A stretch of DNA of 8,530 bases from an uncultured Planctomycetaceae bacterium (lineage in GTDB: Bacteria; Planctomycetota; Planctomycetia; Planctomycetales; Planctomycetaceae), in assembly GCA_903823545.1 (NCBI GenBank), contig CAIJTL010000807.1, positions 1 to 8,530 of the forward strand. The letters run 5' to 3'. Positions 1 to 6,692 of the stretch are shown piece by piece; the stretch's first letter is position 1, and every line of letters begins with the position of its first letter. The notes under the pieces were generated by a model that was not told the origin of the DNA, did no database searches, and was given only the letters and a program-made list of their open reading frames with translations. The translations under genes were made by a program, and so were the position numbers.

Positions 1-1
1 C

Positions 2-592
2 AACGCGACCGCACACAAGCCGCCGCTGTTTCATGTCTACAAAACGACCTCGAAAGATGGCGGACTGATTTGGTCGCAGCCAGAAGTCATTGCCCATCTC
101 CCGAAAGTTCATTTGTGCGAGCCCGGTTTGATTCGTTCGCCGGACGGAAAGCAAATTGCCGTGTTGCTCCGAGAAAACAGCCGCACTCGGAATTCATTCG
201 TGATCTTCTCGAACGACGAAGCGCAAACTTGGACCGAACCGCGTGAGCTTCCCGGTTCGCTGACGGGTGACCGGCATGTGGGCAAATATGGTCCAGACGG
301 TCGGCTCTTCATCAGCTTTCGCGACATGACTCACGATAGCCCGACTCGCGGAGACTGGGTTGCTTGGGTTGGGACGTATGAAGACATCGTTCATGGTCGC
401 GAAGGGCAATACCGCGTTCGGATGATGGATAACCACAAGGGAAGCGATTGCGCGTACCCGGGAGTCGAGCTCCTTCCCGATGGCACTTTCGTCTGCACGA
501 CTTACGGACATTGGACACCCAACGAGCCGGCTTACGTCGTCAGCGTACGTCTGAAGTTGGCCGAGTTGGATCAGCAGGCGAAATCGAAATGA
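2..592 (+). CDS. Sialidase / BNR-repeat glycosidase, C-terminal part (5' end outside window)
   Basis: The frame is open from the left edge (first full codon at 2) to TGA at 590-592, giving about 196 residues of the C-terminus. Two Asp-box-like motifs (consensus SxDxGxTW) mark blades of a six-bladed beta-propeller: SKDGGLIW, encoded near 53-76, and SNDEAQTW, near 209-232. The segment CEPGLIRSPDG and the end YPGVELLPDGTF...TTYGHW resemble the exo-alpha-sialidase (GH33-like) proteins common in Planctomycetota, where a Glu and a late Tyr serve the active site. Family knowledge suggests a secreted or periplasmic enzyme trimming terminal sugars from glycans, but the signal-peptide end is missing, so location and true substrate cannot be seen. 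Many members of this superfamily are not true sialidases. The stop overlaps the downstream kinase start as ATGA, which indicates an operon. Confidence 0.8.
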   Translation, partial: NATAHKPPLFHVYKTTSKDGGLIWSQPEVIAHLPKVHLCEPGLIRSPDGKQIAVLLRENSRTRNSFVIFSNDEAQTWTEPRELPGSLTGDRHVGKYGPDGRLFISFRDMTHDSPTRGDWVAWVGTYEDIVHGREGQYRVRMMDNHKGSDCAYPGVELLPDGTFVCTTYGHWTPNEPAYVVSVRLKLAELDQQAKSK

Positions 593-1995
593 CTCTTCTT
601 GGTATCGATATTGGCTCGTCTTTTATCAAAGGAGGAGTGCTCGAACTCGATGACCTCCGAATTCGAGACATCGTTCGCGAGCCGTTCCCCGATCCGATCA
701 TTGGACTGCCCGCTGGCTATTTTGAAGTCGATCCGATCGCAATCGTGAAAGCTGTCGAGCAAGTTGTGACGCGATTGCTGACGCTCGCGCCCGGCTGCTC
801 TGGCATTTTGTTTTGCGGGCAGATGGGCGGAGTTGTATTGGCCGATCCGCATGGAGAACCGCTGACGAATTACCTGTCTTGGCGAGATCAGCGAACAACT
901 TTGAATCAGAGTGATTGCTCAGATGCCTCTGCTAATTCACCAGTGCGGACCTTTTATGAAGCCGCTCTCGACCGACTTGGAATGCACGAACTTCAATCGG
1001 TTGGCAATGAGCTCAAGCCCGGTTCGCTGACGACGCTGCTGAGTTGGCTGGAAGACCAAGGCAAACTTCCCACGCTCGGAACTCCGCTTAACATCGGAGA
1101 TTTCGTCGTCAGCCGAATGTGTCGATCGACACCTCGATTCGAGATCACTCAAGCTATCGGGTTGATCGATCTCGCGACGCTCGATTGGCGTCGAGCGGCA
1201 TTTGAAAAACTTGGAATCGCCAACTTGGATTGGCCAAGCGTCACAGAGTTTCGTTCGCAATCGGGAGCGTTTTGTTGGCAAGGTCGTGAGATTCCTTGCT
1301 ATCCAGTGATCGGTGATCAGCAAGCGGCCCTTGCAGGTGCTTTACTGGCGGACGGGGAGCTGTCGCTCAATGTTTCGACCGGCTCGCAGGTCAGCATGTT
1401 GACTCGCGAAGTCCGAGTGGGCGAGTTTCAAACGCGACCATTTTTTGATGGTTGGTTGCTCAACACGATCACTCATCTTCCCGCAGGTCGTTCGTTGGAA
1501 GTGCTCGTCGATCTGTTCAACGAATTGCCGCGAGCTGCCGGGCAGCCGATCGCCGATCCTTGGCCACTCATCGCGCGAGCCGCTGAAGGAACATCTGATT
1601 CAGAGCTCAGCATGGCGCTGACGTTCTTCGCGGGGCCACTCGGTGAGCGTGGACGAGTCGATGGCATCAGTGTCGATAACCTGACGGTCGGTGGATTGTT
1701 TCGCGCGGCCTTTCGCAACATGGCAGAGAATTACGACATCTGTTCGCGGCGAATTTCACCTCAGAGAGATTGGTCACGCATCGTCTTTTCAGGCGGACTG
1801 GTTCAGAAGCTGCCGTTGCTCCGTGAGTTCATCGTCGAGCGGTTGGGGTCGTCGTTCCGACTTTGTCCATCGACTGAAGACGCGCTCTTCGGATTGATGG
1901 TCCTCGGCCATGTCGTCACGGGGCGATCGAAGACTGTGGCCGAAGCGGCAGGACGGATCGTTCGCGATTCACAACTTGCGGGCCAGACTTCATAA
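589..1995 (+). CDS. FGGY-family carbohydrate kinase
   Basis: This 468-residue protein has the two-domain ASKHA fold of FGGY sugar kinases, which transfer ATP phosphate to a sugar or polyol in the cytoplasm. Visible landmarks are the N-terminal phosphate-1 motif GIDIGSS (residues 5-11), FCGQMGGVVLAD with SWRD (75-100) in the sugar-binding domain, GDQQAALAG (242-250) with D243 as the likely catalytic base, the phosphate-2-like NVSTGSQ (261-267), and the adenosine-motif SGGLVQK (401-407). The length is normal for the family (about 450-520). I chose the ATG at 589 because GIDIGSS follows within a few residues. An in-frame ATG at 448 would add 47 residues that lie inside the sialidase gene and look nothing like the family. 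The start overlaps the sialidase stop (ATGA), so the genes are probably coupled. The substrate cannot be told: xylulose, ribulose, sedoheptulose or an amino-sugar derivative are all possible. Confidence 0.9.
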   Translation: MTLLGIDIGSSFIKGGVLELDDLRIRDIVREPFPDPIIGLPAGYFEVDPIAIVKAVEQVVTRLLTLAPGCSGILFCGQMGGVVLADPHGEPLTNYLSWRDQRTTLNQSDCSDASANSPVRTFYEAALDRLGMHELQSVGNELKPGSLTTLLSWLEDQGKLPTLGTPLNIGDFVVSRMCRSTPRFEITQAIGLIDLATLDWRRAAFEKLGIANLDWPSVTEFRSQSGAFCWQGREIPCYPVIGDQQAALAGALLADGELSLNVSTGSQVSMLTREVRVGEFQTRPFFDGWLLNTITHLPAGRSLEVLVDLFNELPRAAGQPIADPWPLIARAAEGTSDSELSMALTFFAGPLGERGRVDGISVDNLTVGGLFRAAFRNMAENYDICSRRISPQRDWSRIVFSGGLVQKLPLLREFIVERLGSSFRLCPSTEDALFGLMVLGHVVTGRSKTVAEAAGRIVRDSQLAGQTS

Positions 1996-2001
1996 CCCCA
2001 T

Positions 2002-3288
2002 TCACTCTGCGATCCGTTCCAAGATCAGCGGAGTTGGCGGCGGGCATTCGTCGTCGATCGCGAGTGCTGCCGACAGACGTAATTCGATCTGATCGAATTT
2101 TGATTGCGGTGCAAAGACGCGAATCCAAGGCTGCCCCTTTTCGACGGGCTCACCGAGTCGCACGAGCATTTCGAGTCCAACGCTATGGTCAATTGAGTCG
2201 GTCAGCTTTTGACGTCCACCACCGAGTTCAATGATGATCCAGCCGAGTGCCTCGGTATCAATCGCTGCCACGAAACCGGATCGGTTACAGCAAAGAGCGT
2301 GTGCCGGTGCGATTGGTCGCGGCGCATTCAGCCGTCCTCCTTGAGCGGCCACCATTTTCTCGAATCGTTCTAACGCACGGCCTGAATCGAGTTCGCTCAT
2401 CAAGCGTGCTCGCGCTGTGTTTTGTGAGTTCTGCTTTCCGGCCGAGACCAAAACTTCGGCTCCCAGCGCTATGGTCAACTCACGAAGGTCGCTTGGTCCG
2501 CGCCCACGCAAAATTTCGAGCGACTCTTCCACTTCAACGGCGTTTCCGGCCATTCTTCCGAGCGGTTGGTTCATGTCTGTCAGCAATGCCGTTGTGGAAA
2601 CTCCCATTTGCTGACCGACGGCGACCATGCCGGTGGCTAATTCACGGGCGATCTCGACCGACTTCATGAATGCGCCCGAGCCAAACTTCACGTCGAGCAC
2701 CAAGGCGTTAAGCCCTTCTGCGAGCTTCTTGCTCATAATACTGGCCGTGATCAGCGGCACTGAAGGAACGGTCGCGGTGACATCACGGAGTGCATAAAGC
2801 TGTCGATCTGCCGGGACGAGTTCCGGAGTCGTGCCGGTGATGACGCAACCGATTTCTGACGTCGTTTGTTGAATCTCATCGAGTGACAAGTCCGTCCGAA
2901 AACCCGCAATCGATTCGAGTTTGTCGAGCGTTCCGCCGGTGGGGCCGAGTCCTCGTCCCGACAACATCGGGACGCAAACATCGCAACACGCCAGCAGTGG
3001 GGCGAGCGGCAACGAGACTTTATCGCCGATCCCTCCGGTGGAGTGCTTGTCTAAGCGAGGCAGCGAAGATTCTGGCCATTCGAGAGTGACGCCGGAATTC
3101 AGCATGCTCTCGGTCAGTGCCGCCGTCTCAGCATTCGTCATCCCACGCACATAGATTGCGAGCAGCATCGCGGCCATTTGATACTCAGGAATCTGACCGG
3201 CCACATAACCATCAATGACCCACGCGATCTCTTCGTGCGTGAGCTCACCGCCGTCTCGTTTGCGAGCAATCAGTTGAGTTGGATTCAT
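2002..3288 (-). CDS. deoA: Thymidine / pyrimidine-nucleoside phosphorylase
   Basis: This 428-residue cytoplasmic enzyme splits thymidine (or deoxyuridine/uridine) with phosphate into the base and (deoxy)ribose-1-phosphate, in pyrimidine salvage. The family signature is complete: SGRGLGPTGGTLDKLES at residues 110-126. The phosphate and nucleoside site residues known from E. coli DeoA are present: KHSTGG (K81, H82, S83), R168 in YALRD, and S183 and K187 in ITASIMSKK. An N-terminal helical domain, the large alpha/beta domain and a C-terminal domain fit the usual 430-440 residue length. The ATG at 3286-3288 (minus strand) lies directly before the conserved N-terminus, and no clear Shine-Dalgarno is seen. 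Position 116 is Pro where E. coli and human enzymes have His (GLGHTGG). The gene stands alone, convergent with the kinase (6 bases between stops) and divergent from dabA. Thymidine versus broader pyrimidine specificity cannot be decided. Confidence 0.95.
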   Translation of the reverse strand: MNPTQLIARKRDGGELTHEEIAWVIDGYVAGQIPEYQMAAMLLAIYVRGMTNAETAALTESMLNSGVTLEWPESSLPRLDKHSTGGIGDKVSLPLAPLLACCDVCVPMLSGRGLGPTGGTLDKLESIAGFRTDLSLDEIQQTTSEIGCVITGTTPELVPADRQLYALRDVTATVPSVPLITASIMSKKLAEGLNALVLDVKFGSGAFMKSVEIARELATGMVAVGQQMGVSTTALLTDMNQPLGRMAGNAVEVEESLEILRGRGPSDLRELTIALGAEVLVSAGKQNSQNTARARLMSELDSGRALERFEKMVAAQGGRLNAPRPIAPAHALCCNRSGFVAAIDTEALGWIIIELGGGRQKLTDSIDHSVGLEMLVRLGEPVEKGQPWIRVFAPQSKFDQIELRLSAALAIDDECPPPTPLILERIAE

Positions 3289-3371
3289 CAGAAGCCGTTC
3301 GTTATCGAGAGGTCAGACGCCGCAGAATTCAGGATAGGCAGAATGATGCCAGGTTACTGAGGTTCGTCGGA

Positions 3372-3400
3372 GTTTTAAGCTGACTAAGTCGTAATGCCAA
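3372..3400 (-). promoter_or_regulatory. Candidate deoA promoter
   Basis: Read on the minus strand, TTGGCA (plus 3395-3400) lies 17 bases before TAAAAC (plus 3372-3377). These match 5 of 6 and 4 of 6 bases of the sigma-70 -35 and -10 consensus. The -10 would sit about 85 bases before the deoA ATG. This is a pattern match only, and promoter consensus in Planctomycetota is poorly known. Confidence 0.25.
3375..3387. promoter_or_regulatory. TTA-N7-TAA element, possible LysR-type (CbbR/CmpR-like) site
   Basis: TTA (3375-3377) and TAA (3385-3387) are separated by exactly seven bases. LysR-type regulators of carbon fixation and carbon uptake (CbbR, CmpR) recognise TTA-N7/8-TAA. The element lies about 100 bases upstream of dabA, an inorganic-carbon uptake gene. 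A six-base constraint can arise by chance in a region this size, no regulator gene is in the window, and it overlaps the candidate deoA promoter, so this is weak evidence. Confidence 0.2.
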
Positions 3401-3411
3401 AGAGCTTGGCA
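3395..3411. promoter_or_regulatory. 17-bp palindrome in the deoA/dabA divergent region (possible operator)
   Basis: TGCCAA (3395-3400), five bases AGAGC, then TTGGCA (3406-3411) form a perfect inverted repeat near the middle of the divergent intergenic region. Each arm read outward is also a TTGGCA -35-like hexamer, so the palindrome may be an operator, two back-to-back -35 boxes, or both. A looser symmetry continues outward (GTAA on the left, GTTAC on the right, with a three-base offset). Confidence 0.35.
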
Positions 3412-3435
3412 ACGTTACGACGTTCGCCGTAGAAC
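3406..3435 (+). promoter_or_regulatory. Candidate dabA promoter
   Basis: TTGGCA (3406-3411) is followed after 18 bases by TAGAAC (3430-3435), matching 5 of 6 and 4 of 6 bases of the sigma-70 consensus. Two small inverted repeats fall in or beside the spacer: AACGT-tacg-ACGTT at 3411-3424 and CGTTC-gccgta-GAACG at 3421-3436. It would leave a leader of roughly 45-80 bases depending on which dabA start is used. This is a pattern match only. Confidence 0.22.
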
Positions 3436-3487
3436 GGAACGGTGGATTCATCAAAGAGACCTCTGACTTTTCGCAACCTACGCCCCA

Positions 3488-6400
3488 ATGACGCCGGTCG
3501 CGATTGCTTGGCAAGATTTGCATATGACCGACAACCCGTTGCCCGCGAATGGAACGTTGGCTCCACGTTTGAGTCAACTGAAGCAGATAGTAGAGAAAGC
3601 TGCAGAGTTACTCCCCGCACAAGGGCCGATCACGGCGTTTGTGTTTCTCAATACCCTGCAAGGCTTGGAGCATTTGCCGTTTGACGAGGGGATGCAGCGT
3701 GGTGCGAAACTATTTGGGTGTCAGCCGTATTTGATTGAGGATCGCTATCGCAAAAAGATGGCTAATGGCCGCATCCGCTCGGACGATTTGCGGGCGGTTG
3801 TGCTTGAGGACTTACTTGATCAGGCAAATACGCCGGTTTGCTCGCTCGTTACACGGATCGAGCTGCGGATGGCGATGTTGCAATACCCGTTGCTCGTCGG
3901 GCCGGCCGAAGAGCTGCGGTGGTATGTCGCCGAGATGGACGCGCTCAAGCGGATGCGCGAGGAGGTTCCGGAGGCGATTCGTGAGCAGTTTTTGGAAGAG
4001 ACACGCCGTTGGGTGATGCGAGATTTGCATCATCACCGTATTGGCGAGCCAGACCATTCGACGTCTGAGCGTGAGAGTCTCGAGTCGCACGGCTTCGATG
4101 ATCTGTTGCAGCGGTTTGAAGTGGACTTGATTGAGCATTGGAGCCCGCAGAAGTGGGAAGAGTTTTCTCTACAAGCGCTGTGGCGGATTTGCCACACGGG
4201 AGTTCAAGGGACTGAAGCAACAAGCCGCCGATCGGATGCCATAAAGCAGATCCGGCATCGGGATATTCTTCGAGAAGCCACTGGCATTGATACAGACGAT
4301 ATGGTGCATGAGGTCTTGATTCGTTTCTGTGCTCCGTTCGTGGATCAAGGTTTTGCCCATTGGTCGTTGCCGCATCGTGAACAAGGTTTTTTCAAATCAT
4401 TTTGCAAACTTTATCGGCAAAGTGGCGGGCCTCCGAATCAATGGCAGAGCGGTTTGGCTAATGAACTGTCTCGTGTGATGGAGTCTGGCCACGGAGCTTT
4501 GGAATCACTTCTGGAATCGCTGGAGTTGCTGGGAGTCGCTGAGTCTGAATGGAACGATTTCATCCCAGCGACGTTGGTTGCTCTTCGCGGATGGGCCGGT
4601 CTGATCTGGCAGTTAGACGTACGCGGTGATCGAGTTGCATTGCCGGCACCCACAGGAAGCCTCACCGAATTCTTGGCGGTTCGTTTGATCTTGGAGCGAG
4701 CTGCGTTGGCGTTTGTCGCACAGGAATCGCTGGGTTACTCAGGGCCGTTGAGCCGGTTGCGTGAAGAAGCAGGTTTGCGAACGGCCAAGCGGATCGAAGT
4801 GAGCGTTGATCAGAGAGCGTTTTTGGTCTTTCAGCTTTCTCAGGTCTTGGGTTGGAGTCCTCCCGCATTAGGCCGATTGTCGAAAGAGGAATGGACGGCA
4901 TTAATTTCTGAAATCGAGTTGTTCGATGGGCTCGAACGTCGCCGGATGTTTCATCAAGCGTTTGAGCGACGGTATCGGATTCAAGCTCTTGATGCATTGG
5001 CAGTACATACGAAGCGTCGCCGTAGTCGAGTGTCAGCACCGAAGTTTCAATTGGTGACTTGTATTGATACTCGCGAGGGGGGCTTTCGACGTCATTTAGA
5101 AGAGGTCGTTCCGGAGGTCGAGACATTCGGGACGGCGGGATTTCATTGCGTACCGATCTACTATCGCGGTGCCGCCGAGACACATTTTGCGGCACTTTGT
5201 CCGATTGTGATTCGTCCGAAGCATTGGGTGGTCGAAGACGTGGCGTTCTCGCTTGATGAGCAAAATCGGTCGCGAGCCAAAACTCGACGTGTCTTGGGAA
5301 CGGCCACTCATGGCGTGCATGTCGGCAGCCGAAGCATGGCACGCGGAGCATTACTCACCGCAGGCTTGGGTGTGCTGGCTTCGATCCCCTTGGTCGCTCG
5401 CGTTCTGTTTCCGAGATTGGCCGGACAGATCCGACGCAAGGCGAGCCAGTTCGTAGCACCGCCGCAAATGACTCGATTGCGAATGCTCCGAACGTCTGAG
5501 CCGCCTGGTCCTAACGAGGGGCATATTGGATTCACGATTGATGAGATGGCCGCCATGAGCGAGCGGGCTTTGCGTGACATCGGATTGACGAGTGGCTTCG
5601 CGCGACTGGTGTTGTTTGTTGGTCACGGCTCGTTCTGTCTGAACAATCCGCACAAGTCATCTTATGACTGCGGAGCTTGTTCCGGTGGGGCAGGGGGACC
5701 AAATTCTAGAGCGCTGGCGGCGATGTTGAACGACGTGCGTGTGCGAGAGATGCTGGCGAGTCGTGGGATCAAGATCCCCGATGACACATTCGTGATTGGT
5801 GCTTTGCACAATACTTGCGCGGACTCCTTCACGTTCTATGACCTGGATGCGCTCCCCGCATCACACGTTCAAGATTTTCAATTCGCGGCGCGAGCATTGG
5901 CGGAAGCTTGTGAGCGAAATGCGCACGAACGTTGTCGACGCTTTGATTCGGCGCCGTTGAACCTTTCTTTTGTGGCCGCACATCGCCATGTGGAAGGTCG
6001 GTCAGAAGACTTGGCGCAGACTCGGCCCGAATTCGGCAATGCGACGAATGCCGTTTGCATCGTCGGACGTCGTGAACGAACTCGGGGTTTGTATCTGGAT
6101 CGTCGCGCCTTCATGCAGTCGTATGACCCGGCTCAAGATGACGCGGAGTGCAGTATCCTGGCTCGCATTTTGGGGGCAGTCGTTCCGGTTTGTTCCGGGA
6201 TTAATCTGCAATACAACCTTTCTTATATCGATTCACCGGGTTGGGGAAGCGGGACCAAATTGCCTCACAATATCACGTCGCTGCTTGGCGTGATGGATGG
6301 TGCGGCGAGCGACCTACGCACCGGTTTGCCTTGGCAGGGGGTCGAAATTCATGAGCCGGTGCGACTGCTGTTTGTCATCGAGACAACTCCGCAAACGATT

Positions 6401-6622
6401 CTTTCGATCATGGATCGGAACCCGGTCATTGGACGAATTCTGCGAAACGGTTGGGCGCAGTTAGCTCTCTTGAACCCGCATTCCTCAGAGGTTTTGCAGT
6501 ATCGTAAAGGTGAGTTTTACGTGTATTGGCCTGAAAAATCAGAGCTGCCCAAAGTCTCCTCTTCAACCGACTGGTATCGCGGTTGGCGTGAGAATCTGGG
6601 GTTCGCTCAGATTGGGAGTTGA
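3488..6622 (+). CDS. dabA: DabA-type inorganic carbon transporter subunit (DUF2309 / UPF0753)
   Basis: This 1044-residue protein belongs to the DabA/UPF0753 family, the carbonic-anhydrase-like cytoplasmic subunit of DAB CO2/bicarbonate accumulation systems (Halothiobacillus DabA, Staphylococcus MpsB, Bacillus YbcC). The zinc and catalytic residues are all visible: CIDTR gives C525, D527 and R529; VGHGS gives H713; and DCGAC gives C728. The H-to-C spacing of 15 equals that of Halothiobacillus DabA2 (H524, C539). The N-terminus carries the family's FVFLNTLQGLEHLPFDEG pattern (51-68). A hydrophobic stretch at 619-640 may contact the membrane partner. It is longer than characterised members (about 830-870), the extra length lying before the catalytic core. 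The frame closes at a stop at 3464, so ATG 3488 is the first possible start. ATG 3524 (M13) is an alternative, and neither has a clear ribosome site. dabB follows after 70 bases. Confidence 0.93.
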   Translation: MTPVAIAWQDLHMTDNPLPANGTLAPRLSQLKQIVEKAAELLPAQGPITAFVFLNTLQGLEHLPFDEGMQRGAKLFGCQPYLIEDRYRKKMANGRIRSDDLRAVVLEDLLDQANTPVCSLVTRIELRMAMLQYPLLVGPAEELRWYVAEMDALKRMREEVPEAIREQFLEETRRWVMRDLHHHRIGEPDHSTSERESLESHGFDDLLQRFEVDLIEHWSPQKWEEFSLQALWRICHTGVQGTEATSRRSDAIKQIRHRDILREATGIDTDDMVHEVLIRFCAPFVDQGFAHWSLPHREQGFFKSFCKLYRQSGGPPNQWQSGLANELSRVMESGHGALESLLESLELLGVAESEWNDFIPATLVALRGWAGLIWQLDVRGDRVALPAPTGSLTEFLAVRLILERAALAFVAQESLGYSGPLSRLREEAGLRTAKRIEVSVDQRAFLVFQLSQVLGWSPPALGRLSKEEWTALISEIELFDGLERRRMFHQAFERRYRIQALDALAVHTKRRRSRVSAPKFQLVTCIDTREGGFRRHLEEVVPEVETFGTAGFHCVPIYYRGAAETHFAALCPIVIRPKHWVVEDVAFSLDEQNRSRAKTRRVLGTATHGVHVGSRSMARGALLTAGLGVLASIPLVARVLFPRLAGQIRRKASQFVAPPQMTRLRMLRTSEPPGPNEGHIGFTIDEMAAMSERALRDIGLTSGFARLVLFVGHGSFCLNNPHKSSYDCGACSGGAGGPNSRALAAMLNDVRVREMLASRGIKIPDDTFVIGALHNTCADSFTFYDLDALPASHVQDFQFAARALAEACERNAHERCRRFDSAPLNLSFVAAHRHVEGRSEDLAQTRPEFGNATNAVCIVGRRERTRGLYLDRRAFMQSYDPAQDDAECSILARILGAVVPVCSGINLQYNLSYIDSPGWGSGTKLPHNITSLLGVMDGAASDLRTGLPWQGVEIHEPVRLLFVIETTPQTILSIMDRNPVIGRILRNGWAQLALLNPHSSEVLQYRKGEFYVYWPEKSELPKVSSSTDWYRGWRENLGFAQIGS

Positions 6623-6632
6623 TATGTCATGG

Positions 6633-6657
6633 CCCCACCGAGGCAAGCTCGGTGGGG
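6633..6657 (+). terminator. Strong stem-loop between dabA and dabB (terminator, attenuator or mRNA-stability element)
   Basis: CCCCACCGAG (6633-6642), loop GCAAG (6643-6647) and CTCGGTGGGG (6648-6657) form a perfect 10-bp stem, 11 bases after the dabA stop. No run of T follows, so it is not a textbook intrinsic terminator. It may trim or stabilise the dabA message, give partial read-through to dabB, or be a copy of a dispersed palindromic repeat. Confidence 0.5.
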
Positions 6658-6692
6658 TATGTGTCGAATTTATCTTGCAATGAAATGGAATC

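Noticed and set aside
448..588. Longer N-terminus for the FGGY kinase starting at ATG 448
   Set aside because: The extra 47 residues are an out-of-frame reading of the sialidase gene, and the family's N-terminal motif begins right after the ATG at 589.
1985..2012. Shared bidirectional terminator between the convergent kinase and deoA genes
   Set aside because: Only six bases separate the stops, and I found no convincing stem-loop or T-tract around them.
2002..3288. deoA as part of the kinase or dab operon
   Set aside because: It lies on the opposite strand to both neighbours, so it cannot be co-transcribed with either.
3421..3436. CGTTC-N6-GAACG as a LexA/SOS-type box
   Set aside because: The half-sites point the wrong way for the GAAC-N4-GTTC pattern, the arms are only five bases, and the downstream gene has no link to DNA damage.
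4662..5351. A 229-codon open frame on the minus strand inside dabA
   Set aside because: Its translation is low-complexity, rich in Arg, Pro and Ser, with no recognisable motif. It lies wholly opposite the conserved dabA core and is a shadow frame.
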